Below are positions 36,696 to 45,541 of a DNA stretch of 64,000 nt, one piece after another. The notes beneath the pieces were generated by a model. The model saw only the letters and a list, made by a program, of their open reading frames with translations. It searched no databases and was not told the origin of the DNA. The stretch is taken from positions 41,088 through 105,087 of the forward strand of contig JBAZWL010000016.1 of NCBI GenBank assembly GCA_041660405.1, given 5' to 3'. Both the position numbers and the translations under genes were made by a program. This stretch comes from Taibaiella sp041660405 (GTDB taxonomy: Bacteria > Bacteroidota > Bacteroidia > Chitinophagales > Chitinophagaceae). Within the stretch, counting starts at the first letter, position 1. Each line of letters starts with the position of its first letter.

Positions 36696-37051
36696 ACACA
36701 TTCCAAGTATTATGCAATCCGCTCGTAGGTTATATAGCCGCAGCTGCTTTAGGCTTATTAATCGTTGATATTTCAATGCTATTTGAAATTAAGAAACTAA
36801 AAATTAATCGCCCAGGCATGAGCGAATCGTTTCAAAGGAGAGTAATACATATCTCCAAAAACATAGACGAGGCATTGAGGACAAGCAACGCTGCTCTTTT
36901 GGATAATTGTGAACATCGTGTAAAAAAGGATTCTGAATTCAGTCTTATCGAAGCAAGAACAATCAGGCTGATGTTGCTGAATGATATTACAGTAGCCAGA
37001 ACTGCGATTAAAAAATTTGCTCCTGATCATCTGGCTTTTCTCCTGAACTAG
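36692..37051 (+). CDS. small membrane-anchored hypothetical protein
   Basis: 119 residues. One N-terminal membrane helix (VGYIAAAALGLLIVDISMLF), then a charged helical domain (RVIHISKNIDEALRTSNAAL) predicted to face the cytoplasm. No family recognised. Confidence 0.6.
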   Translation: MNTFQVLCNPLVGYIAAAALGLLIVDISMLFEIKKLKINRPGMSESFQRRVIHISKNIDEALRTSNAALLDNCEHRVKKDSEFSLIEARTIRLMLLNDITVARTAIKKFAPDHLAFLLN

Positions 37052-37152
37052 TATGGAAACATTGGAAGTATTATCGAAGCTACTTATAAGCCTCGCAGGA
37101 GGACAAGTGACCTTAAACCTTTCTATAACCTTAATAAAATCATTTTCAAATC

Positions 37153-37365
37153 ATGCTTACAATGCAAAGTCAAACTATAAGCGAAGAAAGAAAGATTCGC
37201 GAAATGGACGCTCCGGAGTTGGCAGAATATGCCGGACGGTTGGCAGTCAAGATTACAGAAGAAACAATTACGCCTGAAGAGCTAAGGTATTACAACCTCG
37301 CTAAGGCTAACTATAAAGACATTACAGGTAGGGCGCTTACAGAAGCTACTATGACCCGCCGATAA
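37153..37365 (+). CDS. small hypothetical protein
   Basis: 70 residues (ISEERKIREMDAPELAEYAG, then RYYNLAKANYKDITGRALTE), soluble and helical. A second, overlapping frame begins with ATG at 37053 right after the previous gene (METLEVLSKLLISLAGG) and runs to 37277. Only its first half looks protein-like. Either both are short genes or a frameshift joins them. I take the 37153 frame as the main call. Confidence 0.55.
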   Translation: MLTMQSQTISEERKIREMDAPELAEYAGRLAVKITEETITPEELRYYNLAKANYKDITGRALTEATMTRR

Positions 37366-37388
37366 TTTTTTCATGGTGATGGGTTTAG

Positions 37389-37410
37389 ACTGACGGTTTC
37401 AACCGTCGGT
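37389..37410 (+). terminator. hairpin terminator before recT
   Basis: ACTGACGGTT and AACCGTCGGT pair over ten positions (one T-G wobble), followed by ATTTTAAAAC. It lies between the small early genes and the recombination module. Confidence 0.6.
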
Positions 37411-37450
37411 ATTTTAAAACAAAATTCTTTTACAACAACAATAAATTAGT

Positions 37451-38416
37451 ATGGAAACTGCAATTAATCAAAACCAACAATTAAGCAATCTTTTAAACGA
37501 TCCCAATATAAAAGGAAAGGACCTGATTTCAAGCCCTCTTGTAGCTGACCGCTTCGAATTCCTTTACAAAACAGTAAATGGTATTAAGGATGATAAAGTT
37601 GCTCATGCTTATTATGAAACAGAAAAGTTTTATTTTCTTAAACGTATCGCAGAAAGTAAGGACCTGAACCTTTGTACAAACTTAAGCTTGTACGGTGTGT
37701 TTCTGGACGTTGCAGTTAATGGCCTGTCCTTCGATCCTTCAATGAAACATGTATATGTGTATTCAAGGAATGTAAATGTTGGAACTAACGATAACAAAGT
37801 ATGGCAAAAACGTGCCGTAATGGATATATCCCCTTATGGCGAATTACTTCTACGGCAGCAGCAAGGCCAAATCAAATATGCTGACAACCCGATGTTGGTT
37901 TATGAGGGTGATCATTTTGTTTATGGTACAAAAAACGGAAACACTGTTGTAGATCACCTCGTTACTCTTCCGCGCAAATCTGATCACATCATTGCCGGAT
38001 ATGTTAAACTAACAAGAGCAGATGGTAGTTATGACTTCAAGCTACTTAGCTATGAAGATACACAAAGGCTTCGCGCAGCAAGTAAGGATAGTAATTCTGT
38101 TGCCTGGACAACAGGGTTTCCAGGAATGGTTGTAGCAAAAGTTATCAAGCATGCCTTTAAGAACTTTCCAAAGTTGCGTGTTGGTGCGTTCAGTCAATTG
38201 CAAACTGAAATAATTGATCAACCTGAAGATATAGATTATGGTATTGATGTAACCGATCAGGCTTCTGCAAACAATACCAATGAACAACAAAACCTTGCTC
38301 AAGGTGATCAAGAATACTTTAATCCTTCAGCAAATTTCAATGCTAATCCTCAAGCTGCGCAGCAGCAACAATCTACTCAAACAAATCAATCTACACCTGA
38401 AGAATTAGACTTCTAA
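37451..38416 (+). CDS. RecT-family single-strand annealing protein
   Basis: 321 residues. The RecT core is seen in CTNLSLYGVFLDVAVNGLSF, DISPYGELLLRQQQGQ and YVKLTRADGSYDF, and the C-terminal region is Gln/Asn-rich (NPQAAQQQQSTQTNQ). RecT proteins anneal single strands exposed by a partner exonuclease. A RecE-like nuclease lies two genes downstream, completing the pair. Family is clear by motif; Redbeta and Erf families fit less well. Confidence 0.85.
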   Translation: METAINQNQQLSNLLNDPNIKGKDLISSPLVADRFEFLYKTVNGIKDDKVAHAYYETEKFYFLKRIAESKDLNLCTNLSLYGVFLDVAVNGLSFDPSMKHVYVYSRNVNVGTNDNKVWQKRAVMDISPYGELLLRQQQGQIKYADNPMLVYEGDHFVYGTKNGNTVVDHLVTLPRKSDHIIAGYVKLTRADGSYDFKLLSYEDTQRLRAASKDSNSVAWTTGFPGMVVAKVIKHAFKNFPKLRVGAFSQLQTEIIDQPEDIDYGIDVTDQASANNTNEQQNLAQGDQEYFNPSANFNANPQAAQQQQSTQTNQSTPEELDF

Positions 38417-38443
38417 ACATAAACCCTCCTCAAAAATAATCGT

Positions 38444-39691
38444 ATGGAAACTCAAGCATCAAATCCCAATGCACTTATCACGGCAGATGAAATTTACAAC
38501 AGATCTATTGAAACCTTCCGTGATGGTGGTGCAATATTACTGGCGAACCAGGCACTTGTTAGTAAAATTGTTGCTGCAGGACAAAGCATTTTGAATCAAG
38601 TTCAGGCCAATGGTGGTAAGTTAAATCCTGAATTGGACAAGCTTTGTAATGCATTTATTGCTAAAGCTAATACTCGTAAAAAGGAAATTGAAGAAACTCG
38701 TAAACCCGTAACACAAATGATGACTGCTGTGCAAAAAATGTTCACAGCTGAAGAATCTAAGATTGATGTTACCAAACCCGATACTGAAATCGGAATCATT
38801 CAAGGTTTACGCAATCAATACGCCAAAGAGCTGGCAGAAGAAGAAAAAAAGCGTAAAGATGAAGCTGATAAAAAGGCTAAGAAAGCACAAGAGGCCATCA
38901 AGTTAAAGTCTGACTGTGAAACACAGCTTACGCAATACTTTAATGATTACTTACTGCAAACAAAACAAACGTTGCAATCCCGATTCAATGCAATGACTTT
39001 AGCAGATTTCGATACGATTGCTGATAAGCTTAAAGAATACAATCCAATTTATGCTTACAAGCATTATGAATCATTTGTTCCTCGCCTTTATGCCATGAAT
39101 CATGATCAAAAGGAGGTTCAAAATGTCGTTACCAATGTAGTCAATGGCCGGTTTGATACTTTCTCTGAAAAATACAAAGCTGAATTAACTGAACTTAAGA
39201 ATAGTCTTATTGTACGTCTTCCTTCCAAGAAATCTGAACTGAACGCATTGGCCGAAGCGGATCAAGAGGAAAAGGATAGGCTCGAAGCTGATAAGAAGAA
39301 ACGGGAAGAAGAAGCTGATCGTAAGTTAAAAGAAGAAGCTCTGCAATCACAACAACAGGCTGAATTTAGTATCAATAGCTCGGCTGCTGCAGAAGAAACA
39401 ATGGTTCTTTTTGAAAAGGAAGCTGCTGTTACTGTTGATACACCTGCTCCTGAAACAAGACAAGGATTTGAAATTGAAGTAACAGGCAAACCAGGTTATG
39501 TACAAATATTTCAGTTGTGGTATGAGAATGAAGGTAAGGGATTGGATGTTGAAAAAATTGAGAAGAAGACTGTTGGCGCTATGAAAAAGTTCTGTGAAAC
39601 CCTTGCTCATAAAAAGGATATAAAGATTGAAAGTCCTTTCATTAACTACAAACCATCGTATAAAGCCGTTAACCGCACAACTAAGGATTAA
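38444..39691 (+). CDS. coiled-coil hypothetical protein of the recombination module
   Basis: 415 residues, strongly helical, with two charged coiled coils (KELAEEEKKRKDEADKKAKK and ADQEEKDRLEADKKKREEEA). The last 90 residues form a small folded domain (FEIEVTGKPGYVQIFQLWYE). Similar proteins sit between recT and the nuclease in other Bacteroidota phages, so it may scaffold that pair. Its stop overlaps the next start by one base. Confidence 0.65.
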   Translation: METQASNPNALITADEIYNRSIETFRDGGAILLANQALVSKIVAAGQSILNQVQANGGKLNPELDKLCNAFIAKANTRKKEIEETRKPVTQMMTAVQKMFTAEESKIDVTKPDTEIGIIQGLRNQYAKELAEEEKKRKDEADKKAKKAQEAIKLKSDCETQLTQYFNDYLLQTKQTLQSRFNAMTLADFDTIADKLKEYNPIYAYKHYESFVPRLYAMNHDQKEVQNVVTNVVNGRFDTFSEKYKAELTELKNSLIVRLPSKKSELNALAEADQEEKDRLEADKKKREEEADRKLKEEALQSQQQAEFSINSSAAAEETMVLFEKEAAVTVDTPAPETRQGFEIEVTGKPGYVQIFQLWYENEGKGLDVEKIEKKTVGAMKKFCETLAHKKDIKIESPFINYKPSYKAVNRTTKD

Positions 39692-40347
39692 TGATCATCA
39701 ACGATAAAAATTACCGATCCTTTCCGGCTGTCAGTAACTCCGACTTGACAAGCTTACAGAAGTACTGGGAGCCGGAATGGTTGGTAATCGACAAAGAGAA
39801 AGCGTATAAGTTCGGTACACTCATTGATGCTATAATAACCGAACCACACAAGGTTGATTATTTCAGGTTCCAGGTTGAGGGTGTTCAATATAGCAAAGAA
39901 GATTTTGAGCAGGCACAGGAAATGTGCAAGGTGTTTTACCGTGATGAATTCTGTAATAAGATGGTAGCGCAATGTTCATTTCAAAAGATCAGTTACCAGG
40001 AGAAATTTAAAATACAATACGGGCGCTTTGAATTCACCTTACCGGCAAAATGCAAATGGGATCTGTTCTGTGAAAACTTTGATTTGAGTGGTGATATAAA
40101 AAGCACAGCAGCTACCACACAAAAACAATTTGAAGAAGCATGTTACCATTTTGATTATTACAGGAGCCGTGCCTGGTACATGGATCTTGAAAACAGGACT
40201 AATGATATTTTGATTGGCATCAGTAAGAAGAATAACAAGGTTTTCAAAATACCGATGAAGAAAGGCGATAAGCTTTACAATTTAGGAAGGGAGCAGTATC
40301 AGGATTTAGCTTTCAGGCATTGGTCATACTTCGGTGAAATAGCTTAA
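39691..40347 (+). CDS. RecE-like PD-(D/E)XK exonuclease
   Basis: 218 residues. FGTLIDAIITEP is the helical entry motif (FGT-x-x-D/H) of RecE/YqaJ-like nucleases. KWDLFCENFDLSGDIKSTAA gives the D...D-x-K active site, and YYRSRAWYMDL is the Q/R-rich helix that usually follows. It would resect double-strand ends to make substrate for RecT. Smaller than E. coli RecE, matching the PDDEXK_12 type. Confidence 0.8.
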   Translation: MIINDKNYRSFPAVSNSDLTSLQKYWEPEWLVIDKEKAYKFGTLIDAIITEPHKVDYFRFQVEGVQYSKEDFEQAQEMCKVFYRDEFCNKMVAQCSFQKISYQEKFKIQYGRFEFTLPAKCKWDLFCENFDLSGDIKSTAATTQKQFEEACYHFDYYRSRAWYMDLENRTNDILIGISKKNNKVFKIPMKKGDKLYNLGREQYQDLAFRHWSYFGEIA

Positions 40348-40362
40348 TTAAAAATTACTATT

Positions 40363-41169
40363 ATGAATTTGATATTAGAAAAACCTCTTGCTTTTATTGA
40401 CTTAGAGGGAACAGGTTTAAATCGCGAAAAGGATAGGATAGTAGAAATATCAATTGCTATTCAATATCCAAACGGTGAGCGCCTTGTGAAGACCAAACGC
40501 ATTAATCCAGAAATGCCTATTCCAGCGGAGGCTACAGCGGTTCATGGTATCACTGATGCAGATGTAGCAAATGCTCCAGTATTCATTTCTATCGCAAAAT
40601 CCTTACATGCGCTTATTGATGGTTGCGATATAGCCGGTTACGGAAGTAACAGTTACGACATACCCGTTCTATATCATGAGTTCGTTCGTGCCGGCATTAT
40701 ATGGGATTATAAGAAGGTACACTTCATTGATGCAGGAATTATATTCAAGATCCAGGAGCCACGAGATCTTGCTGCAGCTGTAAAATTTTATTGTGGAAAG
40801 GAACATACAGGCGCTCATGGTGCAGAGGCTGATACACTGGCTACAGCTGAAGTATTCTTTTCTCAAATGGAAAAGTACGACTTACCTAAAACCGTTCCGG
40901 AGCTCGCTTTATATAGTAATTATGGCCGCAAGATTTTGGACCTGTCAGGCAAATTTACCTACAACGATAAAGACCAGGTAGTCTACAATTTTGGTCCACA
41001 CAGAGGTATGCCAGTATTTGCTGAAATTGGTTTCCTTGACTGGATGCTTACTAAAGACTTTGGGCAAGACACTATCTCCGTTATACATGATCTGAAATCT
41101 CAATTCCTTAATGGTTCGCCATTGTCAGAATTAAATAACAATCAAACAGATGATGGTTTACCGTTTTAA
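40363..41169 (+). CDS. DEDDh 3'-5' exonuclease (DnaQ/RNase T-like) with C-terminal DUF3820-like domain
   Basis: 268 residues. Exo I is AFIDLEGTGL, Exo II is AGYGSNSYDIPVL and Exo III is HGAEADTLAT, with His as the DEDDh general base. The last 60 residues (VVYNFGPHRGMPVFAEIGFL, ending DWMLTKDFGQD) match the small domain often fused to such exonucleases in Bacteroidota. It may proofread, or trim ends for the recombination module. Confidence 0.9.
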   Translation: MNLILEKPLAFIDLEGTGLNREKDRIVEISIAIQYPNGERLVKTKRINPEMPIPAEATAVHGITDADVANAPVFISIAKSLHALIDGCDIAGYGSNSYDIPVLYHEFVRAGIIWDYKKVHFIDAGIIFKIQEPRDLAAAVKFYCGKEHTGAHGAEADTLATAEVFFSQMEKYDLPKTVPELALYSNYGRKILDLSGKFTYNDKDQVVYNFGPHRGMPVFAEIGFLDWMLTKDFGQDTISVIHDLKSQFLNGSPLSELNNNQTDDGLPF

Positions 41170-41171
41170 TT

Positions 41172-41624
41172 ATGGCAAGGAGTGTAGAAGTAAGAGGTCG
41201 TATTGATGAAGGTGGGAAAATGTTTATTACCAATTCCCAACACATTTTTAAATGGTTGAAAGGCCACAGGGAAAAGGAGATCAGGCTTACTATTGAAGAG
41301 TTTGGAGAAAAAAGGACCAGTCCACAGAATAGATATTATCGAGGTGTAGTTGTTCCGATGGTTCGAAAAGCTTTGAATGATTTCGGGAATGAAATGAATG
41401 ATGAAGAAACCCATGATTTTTTAAAGAGCAAGTTCAGCTTCAAGGAAATCATGTTACCAAATGGGGTTTTAGAAAAGGCACCGATTAGCACAACAAAATA
41501 TGATACTGTAGCCTTCATGACTTACATATCAAAAATACAAAAGTTCGCGAGTGAGGAATTATTCATTTGTATTCCTGATCCCGATCCGAACTGGGAAACA
41601 GAATTCTTTAACTATTACAATTAA
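41172..41624 (+). CDS. NinB-like recombination protein
   Basis: 150 residues. The stretch EKRTSPQNRYYRGVVVPMVR is the typical NinB/Orf-like signature (R-x-x-x-QN-x-Y-x-x-G-x-V-P), followed by helices with HDFLKSKFSFKE. NinB assists RecT/Red-type recombination by binding single-strand DNA junctions. It is 2 bases after the exonuclease gene. Confidence 0.68.
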   Translation: MARSVEVRGRIDEGGKMFITNSQHIFKWLKGHREKEIRLTIEEFGEKRTSPQNRYYRGVVVPMVRKALNDFGNEMNDEETHDFLKSKFSFKEIMLPNGVLEKAPISTTKYDTVAFMTYISKIQKFASEELFICIPDPDPNWETEFFNYYN

Positions 41625-41638
41625 AAAAAGGAAACGCA

Positions 41639-41872
41639 ATGCAAGAAATTAAAAGTAAAGTTCACAGCATCGTCAGTGATGCATTAGGTATTCCCACTCA
41701 AAATGTCACAGAGACGTCAACCTGGGATGGGTTAGGTGCTGATTCCCTTGATGTACTTGATGTTATTCAGAAGTGTGAAGACGAGTTTGGAATAGCTATT
41801 CCTGAAGAAGCTTGGCACCCAATGGAAACAATAAATGAATTGGCAGTTTACATTTTTAATACCAAACAATAA
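41639..41872 (+). CDS. phage-encoded acyl carrier protein
   Basis: 77 residues, full-length ACP. The phosphopantetheine site is Ser36 in LGADSLDVLDVI, in a DSL motif, and helix III follows in FGIAIPEEAWHPMETINELA. This is the normal acidic ACP fold of fatty-acid synthesis. It is surrounded by recombination genes and has no synthase, ligase or AcpS gene beside it, so it must use host enzymes. Role in the phage is unknown. Confidence 0.92.
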   Translation: MQEIKSKVHSIVSDALGIPTQNVTETSTWDGLGADSLDVLDVIQKCEDEFGIAIPEEAWHPMETINELAVYIFNTKQ

Positions 41873-41953
41873 GGCTAAGGCCAACAATAAGTAATTGGCA
41901 CATTAAGTATCCAACAATTATAACAACCAGCATTTAAGTTGTCAGAATTCGGA

Positions 41954-42063
41954 ATGTACAAGCTGGCCGAACAGAGACTAAAGGCAACTAACGAATATTT
42001 AAAAACATGAGGTAGCTCTTTGAACTGATCCAACAGGTTAAAAAATGGAAGGCTAATGAATAA
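41954..42063 (+). pseudogene. possible frameshifted small gene
   Basis: An 18-codon frame MYKLAEQRLKATNEYLKT ends at TGA 42008. A frame one base over reads LFELIQQVKKWKANE and then stops at 42061. Joined, they would form a coherent helical small protein of about 35 residues. It may be a decayed or programmed-frameshift gene. The evidence is only the protein-like look of the two halves. Confidence 0.3.
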
Positions 42064-42087
42064 GCCCCCTTGCACGTGGGGGCTTAT
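42060..42087 (+). terminator. strong GC-rich terminator hairpin
   Basis: ATAAGCCCCC and GGGGGCTTAT pair perfectly over ten bases around TTGCACGT, then ATTTAAAA. It probably ends the recombination transcript. Confidence 0.82.
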
Positions 42088-42135
42088 ATTTAAAAGGTGC
42101 ATTGGATTTGTGGTTATGTTGATCGGGACACGCAA

Positions 42136-42200
42136 AGTATATCAGCGGTAATATGACAGATGCTTTATCAGCCAGTACTGGTTCGAACCCGGTACCACCT
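42136..42200 (+). other. tRNA-like D-arm and T-arm, not a full tRNA
   Basis: ATAT-CAGCGGTA-ATAT resembles a D-arm. GTACTGG-TTCGAAC-CCGGTAC is a long T-arm-like hairpin with a canonical GTTCGAAC core, and ACCACCT follows where an acceptor 3' strand would be. I cannot build an anticodon stem or a matching 5' acceptor, so it is either a decayed tRNA or a chance match. It lies in the leader of the next gene. Confidence 0.3.
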
Positions 42201-42239
42201 ACTGAGAAACTTTTACTTTTTAAAACAATCAATTACAAA

Positions 42240-42785
42240 ATGGCTTCAGTCGAAATTAAAAAAGCTAAGATCGTCAATAAGGATTTCTGCAAATTCTCTT
42301 ATGACGAGTCAACAGAAAACAACGGCTTCCAGGAAGTAGATGTGTCTTCCGGAAATATCATTCATGACGATATGCGAATTGCATTCCGTCAGCTTGCCCC
42401 GCATCTGGCATTTATCTGTGATGAAGTGGATGATTCAACAGACCTGGGGAAGGCCATGGACAGTATGGAAAAGCTAAATGAAAGCCTTGCAATCCATAAA
42501 ACCTTACAGAAGTACCGCGTTACCGGTATGACTATTACAGGATCGCAGGATAGCCAAGGTGTAATCATTACCGGTGTGAAGAAGTTGAAAACTGAAAAGA
42601 TAGTCGTTTTCAACACTCCTATAGTTAAGTGGACAGACGAGTATCAGTATAGCAGTGAGTTGCGTATTGCTATCGAAAAGGTAAAGGCTGAGGTGTTGGA
42701 GTATCATGACGGTAAAAAAGCACCTGAAGCGCAAATGGATTTGTTTGACGAACCGAACGGTAATCTCGGCTTAGAAGAAGAATAG
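42240..42785 (+). CDS. hypothetical phage protein
   Basis: 181 residues from ATG 42240 (MASVEIKKAK). The in-frame ATG at 42153 would run through the tRNA-like sequence and is less likely. It is beta-rich in the second half (RVTGMTITGSQDSQGVIITG), with an acidic tail ending DLFDEPNGN, like the acidic tips of single-strand-binding proteins. No family recognised; an SSB-like role is only a guess. Confidence 0.65.
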   Translation: MASVEIKKAKIVNKDFCKFSYDESTENNGFQEVDVSSGNIIHDDMRIAFRQLAPHLAFICDEVDDSTDLGKAMDSMEKLNESLAIHKTLQKYRVTGMTITGSQDSQGVIITGVKKLKTEKIVVFNTPIVKWTDEYQYSSELRIAIEKVKAEVLEYHDGKKAPEAQMDLFDEPNGNLGLEEE

Positions 42786-42817
42786 TTTTTAATAACAACA
42801 ATACAAATAGTAATCGT

Positions 42818-44713
42818 ATGGGAAATACTAAAGCTGCAGCAAAAAAGGCAGCAACAAAAAAGGTTCCGGTTAAAGCACCGGCTAAAAAGAAAGCTTCACC
42901 TGTTGAGAAATCCAATCAGGTTGCAACCACGTCTTTCGTTACTCCGGAAACAAAGTTTGAAAATGTTTTGCTTAAAGATATTGTCGCTGATCCCAATCAG
43001 CCTAGGCATTACTTTAACGAACATGATCTTGATGAACTTACAGAATCGGTTAGAGAGAATGGTGTACTCCAGCCTATATTGATCCGTCCTTCTAAAGGAG
43101 GTAAGTACATGATCGTATGCGGTGAGAGGCGTTATCGCGCATCATTATCAGTTGCTGCAGTATTTAAAATCAGAAATAGTATTCCTGCCATTATCAGAGA
43201 TATGACAGATGAAGAAGCACTGGAGGCCCAAATCATTGAAAACTTGCAACGTAAGGATGTTCAACCAATGGAAGAGGCCGTTGCCTTTCAATCCCTTGTT
43301 GAAAAGAAAAAAATGGACGTTAAAGAAATTGCTTTACGTGTTGGCAAGTCCGCCACTTATGTAGCGTTCCGTATTCAACTTAATTATTTGATTCCTGATT
43401 TTCAGGAAATGTTGTCAAGAGGTATGACGGATTTGCAAAGTGCAATGCACCTGTCACGGCTAAATGATGAAGCGCAGGAAATGATTCTGAAGGAGCGTAC
43501 TCAATACGAGAAAAATTGGAAGAATAAAAATGATTACCGCCTTGGAAACATAAGTCATTATATTAATCGTGGAAGCGCAAACCTTAGTAACGCTAATTTT
43601 AAGATTTCTGATAAGGATATTTATCCAGAAGTTGGACCTTGTACTTCATGCCCTCATAATACCGCAAACAAGCCGCTTCTGTTTGAAGATATGAAGGGAA
43701 AGCATTGCACAAATATTGCTTGTTTTTCAATTAAAACAGATCGTGCTTATAAGTTAAAAGTTGACCAGGTTGTTTCTGATCCTGAAATTATTCCAATACT
43801 TGACAGATGGTATCAATCTACTGATGCAAACAAGGCAAAGATTGAAGCATTCAAGTCTGTTGGCGCTAACCCTCTAAGCTATGCTGAATATGACATTGCT
43901 GAATTACCTAAAGAACCTGAGCATCCAGGAACCCTTGAAGAATATAAAGTAGAACGCGAATTTGAGGAGGGTGAAGATGATATTGAAGAGCTGATGGAAG
44001 ATTACAAAGATGATATTTCTGATTATGAAAATGAATTGGAATCATATAAAGCTAAGCTTGAATTGTATAACGAATCCAAGCTAAATGGTTTTAAGAAAGG
44101 TTTTTTTGTTTGCGGATCTTCAGAGGGCAAAATCGTTGATATTATTTTAACTGAAACCTCGAAGACAACAACAAGTTCTGATACCACTTCGGAAATCGCT
44201 CGGATTAATACAAGGGAAGAACGAAACAAAGAGCTTGATCAACAAAAGATTCACACTCGTGTACAGGATGCTGTCAAGACATTTGATCCGTTCAAAGAAG
44301 ATAACAATGATTTATCTGGTGCCACTCTCACTGCTGCTTTATTGTTTGTTTTTGAAACAATACCGATGCATGTGCAGAAAAACCTTTGTGAAGAATTCAA
44401 AATTCCAAGCTACGATTACAATCTTTCTCAGGCCTATAATTATTTCACTACAGTAGATGAACCGGCCAAGTTGCTGAATCGGCTAATAAGAAATGCCATA
44501 TCCTGCAAACTGACAGATATGAATGAAGCTAGTCCGGACAAAAACGGTAAAGCTTGTGCTGTACACTTTCTTGCAAAACAAATCATTCCTGATCAGGTAG
44601 CAATTTTTGAACAAGAACAACAAGAAGTTGCTGACAAACGGATCATTAATGTGAATAAGAGAATCGCGGCCCTGGAAAGGAAAGCGGAAAAAGAATCACT
44701 GTCGGAGGCTTAG
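42818..44713 (+). CDS. large ParB-like protein with cysteine cluster
   Basis: 631 residues. Lys/Ala-rich start, then a ParB N-terminal domain (residues about 45-150) with DIVADPNQPRHYF, NGVLQPILIRPS and the CTPase/nuclease box GERRYRAS. A KorB-type HTH follows (DVKEIALRVGKSATYVAFRI). Around residue 270 lies CTSCPHN with HCTNIAC, a probable zinc site. The rest is acidic and helical. It resembles ParB-like proteins of plasmids and phages that act in replication or segregation. No ParA is nearby, so a role as DNA clamp or regulator fits better than partition. Confidence 0.85.
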   Translation: MGNTKAAAKKAATKKVPVKAPAKKKASPVEKSNQVATTSFVTPETKFENVLLKDIVADPNQPRHYFNEHDLDELTESVRENGVLQPILIRPSKGGKYMIVCGERRYRASLSVAAVFKIRNSIPAIIRDMTDEEALEAQIIENLQRKDVQPMEEAVAFQSLVEKKKMDVKEIALRVGKSATYVAFRIQLNYLIPDFQEMLSRGMTDLQSAMHLSRLNDEAQEMILKERTQYEKNWKNKNDYRLGNISHYINRGSANLSNANFKISDKDIYPEVGPCTSCPHNTANKPLLFEDMKGKHCTNIACFSIKTDRAYKLKVDQVVSDPEIIPILDRWYQSTDANKAKIEAFKSVGANPLSYAEYDIAELPKEPEHPGTLEEYKVEREFEEGEDDIEELMEDYKDDISDYENELESYKAKLELYNESKLNGFKKGFFVCGSSEGKIVDIILTETSKTTTSSDTTSEIARINTREERNKELDQQKIHTRVQDAVKTFDPFKEDNNDLSGATLTAALLFVFETIPMHVQKNLCEEFKIPSYDYNLSQAYNYFTTVDEPAKLLNRLIRNAISCKLTDMNEASPDKNGKACAVHFLAKQIIPDQVAIFEQEQQEVADKRIINVNKRIAALERKAEKESLSEA

Positions 44714-44717
44714 CACT

Positions 44718-44960
44718 ATGATAGGTAAGCCGAAAAAAAAGGTCATGACCTTAAAGGATATTAATAAACTGGCGGCGAAGTTACGGCTGAAGCGCCGCCA
44801 GTATTATCTACATCGCTGCGTTAAAAAGTTCACGCGTATGAACCGTAAGCAGAAAACAATTTTCGTTCTTAATTCAGTTGAACTTACCCTGATACAGAAA
44901 AAATATTTAAACGAGCTGGTGAATAAATTTCATTATGCTCTGCAAAGTGAAATAGAATAG
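44718..44960 (+). CDS. small basic hypothetical protein
   Basis: 80 residues, highly basic (LKRRQYYLHRCVKKFTRMNR), so likely to touch nucleic acid. It lies 4 bases after the ParB-like gene. No family recognised. Confidence 0.6.
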   Translation: MIGKPKKKVMTLKDINKLAAKLRLKRRQYYLHRCVKKFTRMNRKQKTIFVLNSVELTLIQKKYLNELVNKFHYALQSEIE

Positions 44961-44962
44961 AG

Positions 44963-45541
44963 ATGGCAGGCAATCAAGGTAACAACAGGATCATTTGGAA
45001 ACAGTGGCAAATTGACTTCCTGATTGAAAACTTTTCAACCATGACAGCGCAACAGTTGTCTGATTCAATCGGTATAAAGCGTACAAAAGTTAGGATGAAG
45101 TATGCTGAACTGGGATTAAAGAAATTGGATTTGGAGTATTGGACCGATGAGCAATTGGATTTTTTAAAATCAAGCTATCAAACAATGGGTGATGTAGAGA
45201 TAGCAGAAGTACTTAATGAAAGGTGGCCAAAAAATAAGCAATGGACTAAGAATCATATTGCCAAAAAAAGAAATTACCTGAAGTTAAAAAGGAGTCCGGA
45301 GCAACAGAGAATTATTATTAAGAATAACAGTATAAAGGGCGGTAGGAGTTACACCATTGACAAAAACAGTAGCTCTAAGAATATGCACCCTCGATGGGTA
45401 GCCCAACAAATAGCTTGGCGTAATCCGGAACTCCAAATGGAACTTATCAAACACCCGCAAATTATCAATGCTGCCAAAGCATCAATACTATTAAAGCGTA
45501 CCGTAAAGCAACTGAAGAATGACACAAAAGGAAATAGTTGA
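44963..45541 (+). CDS. HTH DNA-binding protein, paralogue of the next gene
   Basis: 192 residues with two successive helical units. The first is WKQWQIDFLIENFSTMTAQQ followed by IGIKRTKVRMKYAELGL (a Myb/SANT-like HTH). The second is LEYWTDEQLDFLKSSYQTMG and is shared with the next protein. The C-terminus is basic. It ends 23 bases inside the next gene. Probably an intron-type or phage DNA-binding protein without nuclease. Confidence 0.7.
   Translation: MAGNQGNNRIIWKQWQIDFLIENFSTMTAQQLSDSIGIKRTKVRMKYAELGLKKLDLEYWTDEQLDFLKSSYQTMGDVEIAEVLNERWPKNKQWTKNHIAKKRNYLKLKRSPEQQRIIIKNNSIKGGRSYTIDKNSSSKNMHPRWVAQQIAWRNPELQMELIKHPQIINAAKASILLKRTVKQLKNDTKGNS

Noticed and set aside
42136..42200. Functional tRNA gene
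   Set aside because: A T-arm and possible D-arm exist but no anticodon stem or matching 5' acceptor strand can be drawn.
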